A DNA stretch of 64,000 nt from contig OX235271.1 in the NCBI GenBank assembly GCA_944472155.2, positions 40,598,633-40,662,632 on the forward strand, written 5' to 3'. A program made the translations under genes and the position numbers. The stretch is from Trichobilharzia szidati. Its lineage: Eukaryota > Platyhelminthes > Trematoda > Strigeidida > Schistosomatidae. Below are positions 37,223 through 49,540 of the stretch, in pieces; the stretch's first letter is position 1; each line of letters starts with the position of its first letter. The notes under the pieces were generated by a model. It ran no database searches, was not told where the DNA came from, and was given only the letters and a program-made list of their open reading frames with translations.

Positions 37223-37690
37223 CTGAAAATAAAATTGAGGAAATCTGTCTTTTTATTGTTTTCAAGGGAAATATTTTTATTGATATAATTAGTTCAGCGA
37301 GGGGTCCGTTTTCGTATTCTTCATTGTGATATCTTTGCTACCCCAAATATATATGCTTGTTTTGTTTGTGTGTGTACATGATATTTGTCAATCGAACATA
37401 CTATTAGTATGTTCAGATGAATTTGATGTTTATAAAAGAGGGTAGTAGCAAAAGTGAAGAGTTGTCACAAACGATTTTTAAAGAAGAGTTTCGCAATAAC
37501 CTGAATAGTTTGATGAAAGAGCTGTGCTCAGGGTGTACATGGAAACAAAATAACATACGGAATTACAAAAGGGTTTTATGTAGTTAGAAAAATAAGCATG
37601 CTCACAAAAGTTAAGTCGAATGAGCGGAGTTGTTACCATGATGGTAGAAGTGGTTGAATAATTTTACGTATGAGGTAACAACATTTCCCA
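37135..37690. other. Upstream flank of the array, no further exon assigned
   Basis: Apart from micro-exon C, no exon was assigned. On the minus strand a TATAAA-like sequence lies near 37430, and a perfect 21-nt palindrome GAACATACTATTAGTATGTTC occupies 37394-37414 (20 residues plus centre). Minus-strand ATGs downstream of these open only very short frames without a signal-peptide-like stretch, so the gene's 5' exon is probably further up, beyond the inserted PLE. Confidence 0.4.
37184..37222 (-). CDS. Micro-exon C, 39 nt, phase 1-1, outside the array
   Basis: On the minus strand a pyrimidine-rich acceptor, CCTCAATTTTATTTTCAG, ends at 37223. The donor CAG|GTGAGA begins at 37183. The 39 nt between them are open only in phase 1, the phase of exons A, B and D, giving NKKIYIRKCYTT plus split codons. 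The exon lies 50 bp outside the array and is not part of the repeat, so it is independent support for a minus-strand gene running into the array. Its last G joins the GG of exon A as a Gly codon. Confidence 0.55.
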
Positions 37691-37837
37691 GGATGCTAAT
37701 TATCGATTGGTGTTTGTGCTAGAATTACAGGTTGAATAACAGGATGAATGATTACTCTTCTCACTGGAAGGAATAATCCGCAAATGTGAGTTGAACGACT
37801 GATGTTTCTGAATCCAAAGTAACAGGTGAACTGAATC
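37691..37837 (+). repeat. Fragment of a dispersed repeat shared with 52385-52490
   Basis: ATTATCGATTGGTRTTTGT and GATGAATGATTACTCTTCTC occur here and at 52393-52460 in the same orientation. The first part also occurs inverted in both duplicate copies (about 5040-5065 and 47610-47635). The family is not identified. Confidence 0.6.
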
Positions 37838-39016
37838 TGTATGCTGTCAATGTTCAAATGTATTCAGATAAACTAACAAGTAGAAAAATTATGTATCCTT
37901 CTCCACCTCCGACAAACAGACAGTGGAGTATGTTTCACAAGTTTTCATGCGCCCCCTATCTGAAATCAAGTGCAGCTAGCGAAAATTTGAAGCTTAAAAT
38001 AATTAGTTCCATTTATGAATTTAGATAAAGAAATAAGAAGACGTAATTTGTCTGAATCGTGTAATGTGTTTGCGCAACACATTTCGAACAATCTGATCAC
38101 ACACGGACTTGTCATAGGAATATTTATGAAATTAATAAAGAGGTAAGAAGTGAGAAAATAGACTTAGGTCAAGTTTAAAGGACATATTCAAGGTCAAAGT
38201 AACAATGAAGACCACTAAACCAAATAACAGAGGTGATAGTACATCTGCTATGGTATCAAAACAAAATTTACCAAGGAAGGTTTAATGTGATGACGAATTG
38301 TTTCTGAACGCATAAAGGTGGCTTAAACTTTCTAATTGCTAGGGCTTCCACAAACTTTAGGATACGCCCCAAACACGTTTTATAGATAGGTTTAAAAGAT
38401 CTGTTAACGTCAATTTTATGTCCTGTCTCTATAATATGTTTCGCAATAGAAGAGCTAGGTCTCCTGTTCTCACCGTTAATAGGTTCTGAAGATTCCATTT
38501 GTTTCTGGAGCCATTTAGGAATATGGTCTGAAGCCCTTACTTGCAGAGATCGATGAGTCCTCCCTATGTAAGTGTGTCCACACGTACATTCAAATTGGTA
38601 AATACAGTGGGATGTGACGTCATTTTTCGCATGTTCGAAGGGCTTAGATAGATATATTGGCTTTACATTCTCTATTATTATGATATTGGCTGCATAAAAA
38701 GTCTTTTTGACAGCAGCGTTCAGTCTTTGTCTAGTAATCAAGCTGCTTTGATGCCCCATATAGGGTAGCTTGATGTACACGTCTTTCTTAGGGGCGAGTT
38801 GAAGAGTGGGTCTTGGTGTTCTGACCACTTTATATCTCCTGATGAACTTGTCTGGATAATTGTTATCAACCAGAGTTTGTGTCAACTTTCTTTCTTCCTC
38901 ATCAAGTGTGTCTTCAGTGCAGATTCGTTGGATTCTACTGAAGAGGCACCTTACTAAGGCTCTTTTGTACCGAACAGGGCAAAAACTGTGGTAATTAAGA
39001 TACCGTCCTGTCCAGG
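37838..39016 (-). mobile_element. Inverted 3' fragment of the Penelope-like element at 39017
   Basis: This segment is the reverse complement of 40542-41722: the last third of the PLE coding region, its 3' UTR and terminal sequence. It abuts the head of the full element at 39016/39017. A 5'-truncated inverted copy joined to a longer copy is a known PLE integration structure. The arms agree completely through the coding part; differences appear only in the outer 60 bases or so. Confidence 0.9.
38268..39014 (-). pseudogene. PLE RT C-terminus plus GIY-YIG domain, inverted copy
   Basis: The minus frame is open from the junction to the stop at 38268. It encodes the region after the RT fingers, then the GIY-YIG nuclease (CTCGHTYIGRTHRS, SSIAKHIIETGH) and the C-terminal LCVQKQFVITLNLPW. 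It is identical to the last 205 and more residues of the 39-41 kb copy. Without an N-terminus it cannot encode a full PLE protein. Confidence 0.9.
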
Positions 39017-41290
39017 CAATTTTGTAAAACTTCGAAATTCAGTAAATTATCACCAAATATCTCTACTCTTGTTCGTCTTACAAAGTCACATATCGAAAAT
39101 GTTAAACAAACGTTACAAGGATTACTTGTTCTTCATACCGATGCGTCACTTATTTTATCTAAATTATCAATAATATGCCACATGAAATTTCTTCAGTTTT
39201 GTTAAGACGTTACTCAGAAAACTAAGACGAATATACAAAATAAGTTGAAGAGTTCAATTGATGATCGAAACCGCGTAGATGTCTTTCCCGTGAATCCTGA
39301 TAAGTATGTTACAAATCTTTCTGATATTACTCTATCTACTCATCAGAAAGAAGCTTTATTCGTTGGACTCAAATTTTGTGTTCCTCGGACGCAATTTACG
39401 GATTTAGCCATACATGCTGAGTTTGAAAACTTATATGACCAACTCAAACCTCTTGCCGCAACATCCAATGAAGATCGGGGTTGGTTTAAGGCCAAGATGG
39501 TGGATATAGCTCATCAGTTTTTAAACAACAACCCGAAGGAGAAAAGCATTTTAAATTCCCAGCATTTCAAAGCCTTGGAAGAGCTACGGGAAAATCCTAA
39601 TATAATTATTACGAAACCTGATAAAGGTTCTGGAGTCGTTATCATGAATAAAAGTGACTATAAATCTAAAATGATGTCTATTCTTGATGACAAAAGCAAA
39701 TTTAGCCGTGATCCCTCCTCAGAAGATATCCAGTTGTTGCAGGACACAGTGACAGCTAATCTACTGAAGCTTCAAGGCCTAAGTGTTATAAGTAAAGAAA
39801 AATTTGACTCATTAAAACCATCAGATTGTCAATTCCCGCATATGTATGGCTTGCCGAAAATACATAAACCCAATAATCCTCTACGTCCTATATTGTCAAT
39901 GTGCAAATCCCCAACACATAAACTTGCAAAATGGTTAGTAGAATTATTGCATCCAGTTAAGACACAATTCTGTAAGTATGTGTTAAAAGATACATTTGAA
40001 TTGGTTGATTTACTTGACAATAGTAATATTATTATTATGAATAAGAATACGTACTCTTTTGATGTAAACTCGTTATTCACTAATGTGCCTTCGCTCAAAA
40101 CAGTTGACATTTTGTGTGATTATATTTCCACAAACAATTTTTTCATCCCGTTCCCTATATCTTATTTAAGGGATCTATTACTTCTATGTACTAACAATGT
40201 TATGTTTACATTTGAAGGCGACTGTTTCCGCCAAGTTGATGGTGTTGCTATGGGAAGTCCGTTAGGGCCCCTTTTAGCAGATATTTATATGTCGTACAAT
40301 GAGAATTTATCGGAGGATTTAATCGAAAATGTGCCACTTTATACAAGGTATTTAGATGATATTGTAATCATCAGTGATAAGTCTTGTTCTGCCACCTCAA
40401 TTTTAAATCGAATGAATGAAGTCCAGAACAGCATATCACTTAAATCTGTAGAAGAGGAAGATAATTGTTTATCCTTCCTAGACATATTGCTTAGTCGACG
40501 GCTTGATGGGTCAATAAAAAGATCTATTTACAGAAAACCTACCTGGACAGGACGGTATCTTAATTACCACAGTTTTTGCCCTGTTCGGTACAAAAGAGCC
40601 TTAGTAAGGTGCCTCTTCAGTAGAATCCAACGAATCTGCACTGAAGACACACTTGATGAGGAAGAAAGAAAGTTGACACAAACTCTGGTTGATAACAATT
40701 ATCCAGACAAGTTCATCAGGAGATATAAAGTGGTCAGAACACCAAGACCCACTCTTCAACTCGCCCCTAAGAAAGACGTGTACATCAAGCTACCCTATAT
40801 GGGGCATCAAAGCAGCTTGATTACTAGACAAAGACTGAACGCTGCTGTCAAAAAGACTTTTTATGCAGCCAATATCATAATAATAGAGAATGTAAAGCCA
40901 ATATATCTATCTAAGCCCTTCGAACATGCGAAAAATGACGTCACATCCCACTGTATTTACCAATTTGAATGTACGTGTGGACACACATACATAGGGAGGA
41001 CTCATCGATCTCTGCAAGTAAGGGCTTCAGACCATATTCCTAAATGGCTCCAGAAACAAATGGAATCTTCAGAACCTATTAACGGTGAGAACAGGAGACC
41101 TAGCTCTTCTATTGCGAAACATATTATAGAGACAGGACATAAAATTGACGTTAACAGATCTTTTAAACCTATCTATAAAACGTGTTTGGGGCGTATCCTA
41201 AAGTTTGTGGAAGCCCTAGCAATTAGAAAGTTTAAGCCACCTTTATGCGTTCAGAAACAATTCGTCATCACATTAAACCTTCCTTGGTAA
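39017..41290 (+). pseudogene. Penelope-like element polyprotein (RT plus GIY-YIG endonuclease), one stop codon
   Basis: One frame runs from the junction at 39017 to the stop at 41290, interrupted only by a TAA at 39203-39205. The longest uninterrupted part, 39245-41290, is 681 residues and has no ATG near its start. Counted from 39245, the NLSDITLS block and the PDKGSGVVIMNKSDY block come first, then SFDVNSLFTNVP, RT motif GVAMGSPLGP (from 333) and the catalytic YLDD (369-372, both Asp present). FLDILLSRR follows, and the GIY-YIG core YIGRTHRS lies near 582 after a Cys cluster (CTCG), ending at NLPW. PLE proteins prime at chromosome ends or nicks; RT and nuclease residues look intact here. 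The upstream part also reads as PLE sequence, so the stop is a nonsense mutation, and the 5' end is cut by the inverted fragment. Confidence 0.92.
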
Positions 41291-41722
41291 ATTTTGTTTT
41301 GATACCATAGCAGATGTACTATCACCTCTGTTATTTGGTTTAGTGGTCTTCATTGTTACTTTGACCTTGAATATGTCCTTTAAACTTGACCTAAGTCTAT
41401 TTTCTCACTTCTTACCTCTTTATTAATTTCATAAATATTCCTATGACAAGTCCGTGTGTGATCAGATTGTTCGAAATGTGTTGCGCAAACACATTACACG
41501 ATTCAGACAAATTACGTCTTCTTATTTCTTTATCTAAATTCATAAATGGAACTAATTATTTTAAGCTTCAAATTTTCGCTAGCTGCACTTGATTTCAGAT
41601 AGGGGGCGCATGAAAACTTGTGAAACATACTCCACTGTCTGTTTGTCGGAAGTGGAGAAGGATACATAATTTTGACACTTGTTAGTTTATCTGAATACAT
41701 TTGGACATTTACAGCATACAGA
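41291..41722 (+). mobile_element. 3' UTR and terminal region of the PLE
   Basis: Non-coding sequence downstream of the PLE stop, matched in inverse by 37838-38267. No clear hammerhead core was found in it. The element end is set where the two arms stop matching (about 41722 and 37838). Confidence 0.7.
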
Positions 41723-42480
41723 GTGGTCGTCTGCAGTTGCCTTTTGCATTTCTATGCTTATCGATTACTACTGTGATTGAGCATTTGACTTCATTAAATG
41801 TGAACACAATTCGAATTCTTAGTGACCGTAGGTTTACACGCTGTCTAACAGACCAGTTATATTCCTCAGGCCAGAAGTTTTCACCAATATATCATTCGTC
41901 GTAATGAATGTCACTACGAATCTGCCTAATAAGGCTGCACATTTTCTCTTTTATTTCATGTCACACCAAATGATATTAGGACTAAAATCCATGAGCATTA
42001 ACAGTGTTATTTGTGCACTCATGCATATCTTATTCACCTATTTTGAGTGTTAGATTTTAATGTACAGGAAATGATATTGGACGATTTTAATTGCATTACG
42101 CCCTCTTCTACACAGTTTCAGAGGTTGTCCCTATAAAATATCACAGTATTCATTAGTGAACAAACTGGCCAACGTGAGGAATTTTGAAATCGGTCTCTGA
42201 TCAGGGTGCATACATATGTGTCAATGTACATGACTGTGTGTATTCATGAGGTTTCTATCAATCAGTGGAGCATTACGACTTTGTATTCAAGTGTTTCCAT
42301 CTACGTGTTCCTAATGTCTACAGTGACTGTTGTTGATGTTGCAGTCAACCAATTTCATAGAATAAATCAGAAACACTTGTGTGTAATCTCACATTACACA
42401 GCACACTACAACTTATGGAAATCAGTTTAACTTCGACATCATTGTTATTTTGCGAAGTGATAAATAGATTTAAAATGTGA
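41723..42480. other. Intergenic, no gene recognised
   Basis: Short frames only, no repeat recognised. If the micro-exon gene's first exon lies upstream of the PLE, this stretch is one place to look; I saw no signal-peptide-like exon with a good donor on the minus strand. Confidence 0.4.
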
Positions 42481-42487
42481 TAAGCCA

Positions 42488-43267
42488 ATGGGACATAACT
42501 GCTTCGAATATGATCTGACCGTTTCTGTCCCTGCAGTTTCCACATCGGATTGTTCCCATATGAATGGCTTCTTAGCTGAAGTTAAGGATTGGTCTGGATC
42601 AAATGGTCTTAAACTAAATCCAACTAAATGTAATACAGTTGATTTCAGCTTGAGAAGTGAAAAAGACATGCATGGATTGATCCAATCTCATGATTGTTGT
42701 AATATTGACGGTACCATGATAGAGAGTAAGTCAAGTGTTTCTTATGTTGGCATCAATTTCTCTTCAAACCTTTGCTGGTCGTCTCACATTCTTATAGTTT
42801 CTAAAAAGATTTTCTGTCTGACTTATTACATAAAGAAGTTGAGGCACTCAGGTATAACCCAATCTCTTCTCATACAATTTATTAATTCATGTGTTTTGCC
42901 CATCATTCTTTATTGTTCTCCATTATTCTTCCCTGGGCTACTCAAAAGAGACCATATAATACTACGAAGAACATTGAGGGCTGTAAGTAGGGTCAGTGCT
43001 ATCCCTTTGACTCAACTAACCGACACTGTTGTCAATAGGCACATGAATTCTTGTAAACACTTAGCTAAAGTTATTTTGTCTGATAGTGAACATCCTCTTT
43101 ATTCACAATTGTTTCCTTGTATCTCTTCGGGTAAGACCAGAAGAAATTTCATAGACATTTATGCTCGTACTACAAAATATAAAAATTCGACCGTACCATA
43201 TTTGGCACGAGTATTGTGTGAAGAGACGAATATCAGAAAAGAACTTTTACAACTTCTAAATCATTAA
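42488..43267 (+). pseudogene. CR1/Jockey-like non-LTR reverse transcriptase, 3' fragment (copy B)
   Basis: A 259-codon open frame encoding the C-terminal part of the RT. EYDLTVSVPAVSTSD corresponds to the catalytic YADDLT region but lacks the Asp pair. NGLKLNPTKC, the WSSHI thumb region and FINSCVLPIILYCSPLFFPG follow. Unlike copy A at 2-697 it has no internal stop (CGA at 42965-42967 against TGA). Sequence before about 42488 is not recognisably RT, so the element is 5'-truncated and incapable of autonomous movement. The 3' UTR ends in an (ATT)n tail at about 43509-43530. Confidence 0.85.
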
Positions 43268-43530
43268 CTAAACTAAAAAATGTAATGATGCATATTATTG
43301 CATGTGTGATTTGTTATATTATTTATTTATTATTCACTATGACCTAGAAATGGTGTATTTTATTGGGTTTTTTTTATTTTTCCTATTAACTATCAATATT
43401 TTTAAAATTTTATATATTTATATAATTATAAAAAGAGCTAAACCAATGCAATATGTAAAATGAAACGCTGAAAATTCCATGCTGTAAATTGTTATTGTTG
43501 TGGAATAAAGTGATTATTATTATTATTATT

Positions 43531-45230
43531 AAATCTTACTTGAAACAATAATAAGCACATCAAATTGTACTTACCTGGTCCGCTTAGCTTGCTGAATAAT
43601 ATGGACCATTGAACAATAAACAACAGTACACATAACATATTCTTCGTCATTGTTGTTACAATAATTGTTTGAGAAATTATAAACAAGAAATTATATACAC
43701 TATCCGCCAAAATATTTCAGCTAATTTACACTTGCCACGTGTAAGTCCTTCAAGGTTTCTAGAAATATTTCAAAATATCACCCCATATCTTTTTGAAGGA
43801 ATGTGGTGTGATTATAATTTTCATTATGATCATAAATAATTTTGTACTGTTCTTTATTTACAAGGTCACCGGAATCAAAGAAAACTAGCTTAACAAAGAA
43901 TAAGTTAGGTGATTCCGATCACCGCATATTAGGAACTGTACATCATTTTTGAACAACATATGGAACGTTTCTGATGATTTGCACACACCACAATGTCATT
44001 CCCAACGTGGAAACACTGAAGCCTAAGCATTGCTCACAACCTCACAGGGGTATATGAAGAATGGCACGTTTGGACAGTAGTTGTTAGGAAAAGAAAATGC
44101 AACATATTAAAGAAGTGATTCGTCAAGGAATAGCTAGACAACATATCAATTTCTCAGGTGATCGATAGGGTGGATAAAGTGGTTTGTTGTGAAATTCGAA
44201 ACTCGGGCAGGTTTAGTTGGACAAGATTCTTTTGCTTCACAGAGATGTCAGATCTCTTTGTGAATGTGTGAATACGTTATCATGTGCAATTTTAACTGGG
44301 TTGCGCACCTCACAAATAATTGGAAGGCAACAGAATTGTGACTGAATAACTTCGCGTATCACCGTGCAGAAAGAAAACCATTCACAAATCTCTCTGATTT
44401 GTGAGTTAATTCGCATGAATTACCTCCCAAGACCAAGTTTTTGGTTCCGACAGTTTCTTCACTTCAGCTTTTCGACATAGTTTTCGTTACTAGTCTTCGC
44501 GAAACATGTACGTCGACACTCGGATGCAGTATCTAGCACATCAACAGATCATGTGGTCTGTGCATTTGGATGTAATCAAAATTCACAATTAGATCATCAA
44601 TGATAGGCGATCATTTACGGCAAACATGAGTAGCGCAGCAACAGATGTAAATCACTAATTACACTAACTAGTTTCCATTCTCTAACATTATTTGCAAATG
44701 AGGTCTAGCTACAGTAGATGAACTGCATAGACATGTTCAATGCATGAGTGTTCTAAACGTGCATAACAACATGTAAAATACCTCATGCTTCCGTAGTTCA
44801 ACCGTTGAATAATCATCTCAGTAGTGTCTGGTAATGGATGCATCATGTGTGGCGAACCAAGGCGACTTGCCAATGAGACACAAATATTTATTCCTACTTT
44901 CAAGCGTTTGACTGAGCCCAAACGCAATGCATCTGAATACAATGGTTTTCGGAACAAAAGTGAATCACCGAAATTATTTTGAGACTTGGAAGACTCTGAT
45001 CTATTTATTTTTCGTAGAGTTATCTACCAGATACATAACATAAACACCAACTACTCCTCTCAATGATGGTTAACATGACTAAACATCATACTATCGATTA
45101 CTTCAACTGCGAATGCAATGGTTATAGTGTTTATAGGCACTGGAAGGCTTTAGATTTCGCTTACAAAGTTAAACACGCAAACATGGCGAAAAGGCTCAAG
45201 CCTTGTTTAGCTTTGAATTCCCGATTAATT
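43531..45230. other. Non-genic part of duplicated segment, copy B
   Basis: Counterpart of 961-2660. No gene recognised; the motif-free 82-codon frame recurs at 44709-44957. Confidence 0.5.
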
Positions 45231-45240
45231 ATTGAGACAT

Positions 45241-46270
45241 TATTATTATCATTAATGTTCCCTTGGATTCCTAGTCGAACAAAGGGCTTCAACTGCAGGT
45301 CTCCACTTCCTTCTGTCTTCTGCTGCACTTTTCACATGCATCCATGTTAATCCATACTGTTTCAGCTCCTCTTCACACGATCTCCTCCATGTCACCCTTG
45401 GAAGTGCCAATCGCCGCTTCCCTTTCGGGTTCCACTCGAGCACTGGCCTGATGCGCGATGTCACAAAACGGCCTCCTCAGTGAGTGTCCAATCCATCTCC
45501 ACTTTCTCCTGCATATTTGTTGGGCGATTGGTTCTTGTTTTGTTTCTTCCCATAGTTTCTTGTTGGTGATTCTGTCCGGCCATCTGATCTTCAGTATAGA
45601 ACGAAGACAGCTGTTGATGAAGGTCTGCAACAGGCTGTTGGAAATATTCTTTGTGACCCTCCAAGTTTCTGATCCGTACAGAAGAACTGACTGACTTGAC
45701 GTTTGTATTGAAAATCCGAATTTTGTTGTTGATGCTGAGTGACGAATATTTTTAGATTGGTTTCAGGTTGATGAATGTGTTTCTCGCCTTCCCGATTCTC
45801 GATTTGACATCCTCGTCCGTTCCTGGACGTTGCTGATGCTGTTGTTATTGTTGGTTGGTTATTTTCATAACCTCCGTCTTGTCTATGTTCACCTGGAGTC
45901 AGTCCTGTCTTTGATGCTTCTTCGACCAGTTTGTCGCTTCTCGCTTGTAAGTCTTTGATTTTGTTTGAAATCAAACGTAAATCATCCACGCGCGAAATCC
46001 AGGTCTTCTAGGTTCTTCACGTCAGTCCAGGATATCCCTGTCTTCTCGTTTCCCACTGTCTGACGCATAATCCAGTCCACCACAATTAGTAATATCTTTG
46101 GTGATAATAAGCACCCTTGTCTGACTCCTGTGTTTACTCCAAACTCCTCACTGAGTTTTCTGTTGTGGATCACTTGACATGTGCCGTTGTCGTACAGCTG
46201 TTGAATAAGCTTGATGAATATTTGGGGTACGCCGTAGTACTTGAGTAGTTTCCAAATTACTTCGCAGTCA
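45241..46270 (-). mobile_element. RTE-like non-LTR retrotransposon, 5'-truncated, copy B
   Basis: Duplicate of the insertion at 2671-3708, between the same 10-bp ATTGAGACAT repeats (45231-45240 and 46271-46280). Minus-strand pieces give GVRQGCLLSP with VDWIMRQTVGNEKTGISW (45982-46173). LEDLDFARG follows, where the catalytic Asp pair should be, then INSCLRSILKIRWPDRITN and RRKWRWIGHSLRRP. Frames are broken at several points. Copy B keeps GVRQG where copy A reads AGGKQG, so the two copies have decayed separately since duplication. Confidence 0.85.
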
Positions 46271-46280
46271 ATTGAGACAT

Positions 46281-48225
46281 GATACTGTGTGAATAATGGT
46301 ATGTATCAATATGGTGGGAAAACGGATTTTCGGCCAACAGAACAAAGATGATTATTGTCCCTATGCGTGCGAAATAGTTGAGATTACAAATAACTGGACG
46401 CTGTGGTTGGCTTAAGTGAGACATGTTTCGAAGTCTCCTCCTGGATTCCAAGTTTCCAAATGCCATTCCACACGTGCCTACTGAATGAAGTAAAGAGAGG
46501 GAAAGTCGTCCTGGATGGACGTCCAGCATTACAGAAGAAGAAGAAGTGATTCCTTTTGACTCCATTTACCCAGATATGCAACTGATATTTACGTATATAC
46601 AAACAATTGTTGAGAAGGGTTAGTCAGCAGATGTCTTGGTATGGTAATGAAGCTCATCAACAACCTTGAGTAGAAGCAGGTTCGATGATTGAATGACACC
46701 GAATTCGTGAAATGTCGAGGTCAGTGTGCTTGACACGAAGGTGTGCATTGGGATCATTAGGCGAGGTGGTACTCGAATTATTCCTCGAGAATTATGCTAT
46801 CCTCATAAATCAATTCACAAAACGCTGTCTTCACTTCGTCTGGTAATCCGTGCGTATAATAGACACGGGACATTTGACTTAGTCATCTCCGTGAGATTTA
46901 AGTCTGTATCATTCTTCGTTGAACCGTGTGCATGAAGTATGCTCTGTCGTATCTACAGCAAAGTCGATTTCCTGAACATATTCCTAATAACCTGAATCAC
47001 ATTGATGCACATTGATGCTTGCTAGTGCGACCAGTCGACATGTGATGGAATTGAGTGTAAGACTGACAAATTGTGTGTTAAACTCATGGAGTCCTCAAGG
47101 TTAGATGACTTAGATGATTTAGAGTATTGTAGACATGATGGCTACCATAATCCCAGTCTTGTTCAAACAGCTGCTTATGGATTTTGATGAAATTCACGTT
47201 AACTGCAGTCGTGAGAATGTCTGGGAATTCCGTATCATTGCTTTAAATTAGTTTTCTTGTCATCCTCAGAGTCTATGTTCTTCCACTCATCGGTAAAAAT
47301 ATTATCTATATCAAGTAACACAATTTCTACTATGTGATCCATGAGTATATTTGAAGTTATTACGCATTTGCCACCACCTCGTTTTCAAATCTGTAGATAG
47401 TCAAACGAATCTGACTTTGCTCTTGAAATCTCGGATTACCTGATGTCTAGGAAATTGTTGTATCGCCTGACCATCTTGACAGACTAGATTCCATGCACCC
47501 CGCTATCCTAAATCTCATTCCGTCACGTGAAAGAACTCGTCTGTTGTATTCACTTATAAAATCAAGAGTTAATCACTTTCCACTGCCATTCTACCTGTAA
47601 TTGTAGTACAAACACCAATCGATAATTAGTATACTGGCAAATGTTGTAACCTCATACATAGAATAAAGTACACATAATGACGGAAAGATGTACTCTATAT
47701 CTCAATAACAATATGCAACAATATGAGTTTCATCTATTCCAGTCTAAATAATTTCTGAATTTGTTTGTAGAGAAAGAAAGTCAGTCATATGTTGTTTACC
47801 ATTTAAGCAAAGAAATATATCGACCGATACATAATTTCATTGTGGGTTGTTCTACCAGAAATAAAGTTGGTTTCACTCATATACGCTTGGTATGTGTGTG
47901 GGTTGTACTACTGAATAATTAAATGTATGTAGTGATGAGAGCCGTAATCACAACACCCGTATGCACATCTACCTGTGGTGCAATATGAAGTCGTAGTGCA
48001 AATGCACTCTATCCTCAGTGTGTAGACGCTGTTTTAATCGTAGTGTGACGGTTTCTATATCCTGATTAGTAATAACACTTACATAGACGAAGTTTTTCTC
48101 ATAGGGAACCTATACTGTATTATTATTATTATGGTGTTACTTTGTTCTTCGCATGGAAGGGATTTTGAAATGGGCCTATTCAAGTTATTTGACCTGAAAT
48201 TTAGAGGGAAACTGATTGAAGTTTT
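46281..48225. other. Non-genic part of duplicated segment, copy B
   Basis: Counterpart of 3719-5637. About 20 bases near 47995-48020 are present here and absent from copy A. No gene recognised. Confidence 0.5.
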
Positions 48226-49540
48226 CATCTGTCCGTATCTGAATAATAAGAACTCTGCATGCGCGCAGTCCGACGCAAAATTACGATTTACGCCTCTGTG
48301 AGATAACTAAATGAAACGTCACTTTTCTGTCACACGTACGGATTAGCAAACGAAGTGATAACGGTCTTTTGTGAATCGTTTGTGAATTCGTCGACTGTTA
48401 TAGAGATGAGAAACTCGGCGAAAAACACTTGATATCAGTCGATGTCAAATCTCTCTTCGCAAATATTCTGATTACCTATACAATGTATTTCTTGTACAAG
48501 CACTTGGAAGACAACGACTTGATTATCGGAATACCGACAACTAAATTAAAAGAACTTCAACTTAGATACACTTTGAAAATTCAATTCACCTGTAGTTTTA
48601 CAATTTATGGTCAGCAAGAGGGTTTCGCTATGGGTTCACCTTTAGGTTCGTTTCTCGCAAGTATTTTCAAGTCGCATCGGGAAAGTGATCCGTTGAAACC
48701 GACAATCGACCACTTCTCTTTGTACAAAAAGTATCTTAATGACAATTCTATCCTCTGTGATAACAAACTTGACCTAAATAATGTCCTGCAGGATTTGAAT
48801 AGCTGCCACGTAGCTATGGAGTTTATAATTGAAGCAGAAACAGGAGAAACAATCTCATTTCTGGACGTCCGACTAACAAAGAAGACTTGTAAGACTCTGA
48901 AGAGATCAGCATATCGAAAGCCTAGGTGGAACGGCGAGCTGACAAACTTCTACAGTTGGGTGACCATCAGTCGCAAGCGTAACCTGATAATATCTCTTGC
49001 GAGTAGAATCCATAGAATCTGCAGTCCAGAATTAGTGGAAGAGGAGACCACGCTTTTGAGGAAGACACTACTTGGAAATCGTTATTCACCATGCTTTATG
49101 GTTAAACACATAAAGCCGAAAATCAACAAAGAACAACCCTTCTGTGTACCGAAGAAGATGCTGCTTATGAGTGTGCCATGCAATGGTGACCTAATTACCA
49201 ACCTGAAGATAAGAATATCTAACGTTCTGAAGAATAATACTCTATGCCGCTACATTACGGCTGATATTCTCGAGCCACTCATTGTTCTTCAACAACCTAG
49301 AAAATAAAACATCTCATTTGACCACTTCTTTGTCTATCTACCAATTTACTTGCTCATGTGGATAGAGAAATATATGTCAGTCGATGCGTGTTTTATCCAA
49401 AAGGGTCAAAGAACATCATCCAACTTGGCTACGAGCAGTGGATCAATAAGGAGTGTCATAAGTGAACATATATTCAATACTGGTAACTCACTATGTGAGG
49501 AGAATTCATACAGAATAAATTCACAATCGTAATGTATCCG
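48226..49540 (+). mobile_element. Second Penelope-like element, 5'-truncated and decayed
   Basis: A PLE starts at or near the end of the duplication. Its RT frame is 48429-49307, followed by a GIY-YIG relic broken by stops. In a shifted frame from about 49343 the relic reads YQFTCSCG, then a stop, then RVLSKRVKEHHPTWLR. No terminal repeats were identified. Confidence 0.8.
48429..49307 (+). pseudogene. PLE reverse transcriptase fragment with altered catalytic site
   Basis: A 292-codon frame: ISVDVKSLFANI, then GFAMGSPLGSFLASIF (RT motif), YLNDNSILCDN at the catalytic position and ISFLDVRLTKK. The first Asp of the catalytic pair is now Asn and the second shifted (YLND for YxDD), so polymerase activity is unlikely. 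The RIHRICSPELVEEE block near the end corresponds to RIQRICTEDTLDEEE in the 39-kb PLE, from which it is clearly divergent. The frame stops before the nuclease, which survives only as a broken relic downstream. Confidence 0.85.

Larger units (their letters stand above)
42571..48225. repeat. Long direct duplication, copy B (partner 1-5637)
   Basis: Matches 1-5637 at a starting offset of 42,570, with a few percent or less of scattered differences. It carries the CR1-like fragment, the RTE-like insertion with the same target duplication and the same non-genic DNA. The match ends exactly where a second PLE begins at 48226, so that insertion or a rearrangement there may define the end. Confidence 0.95.
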
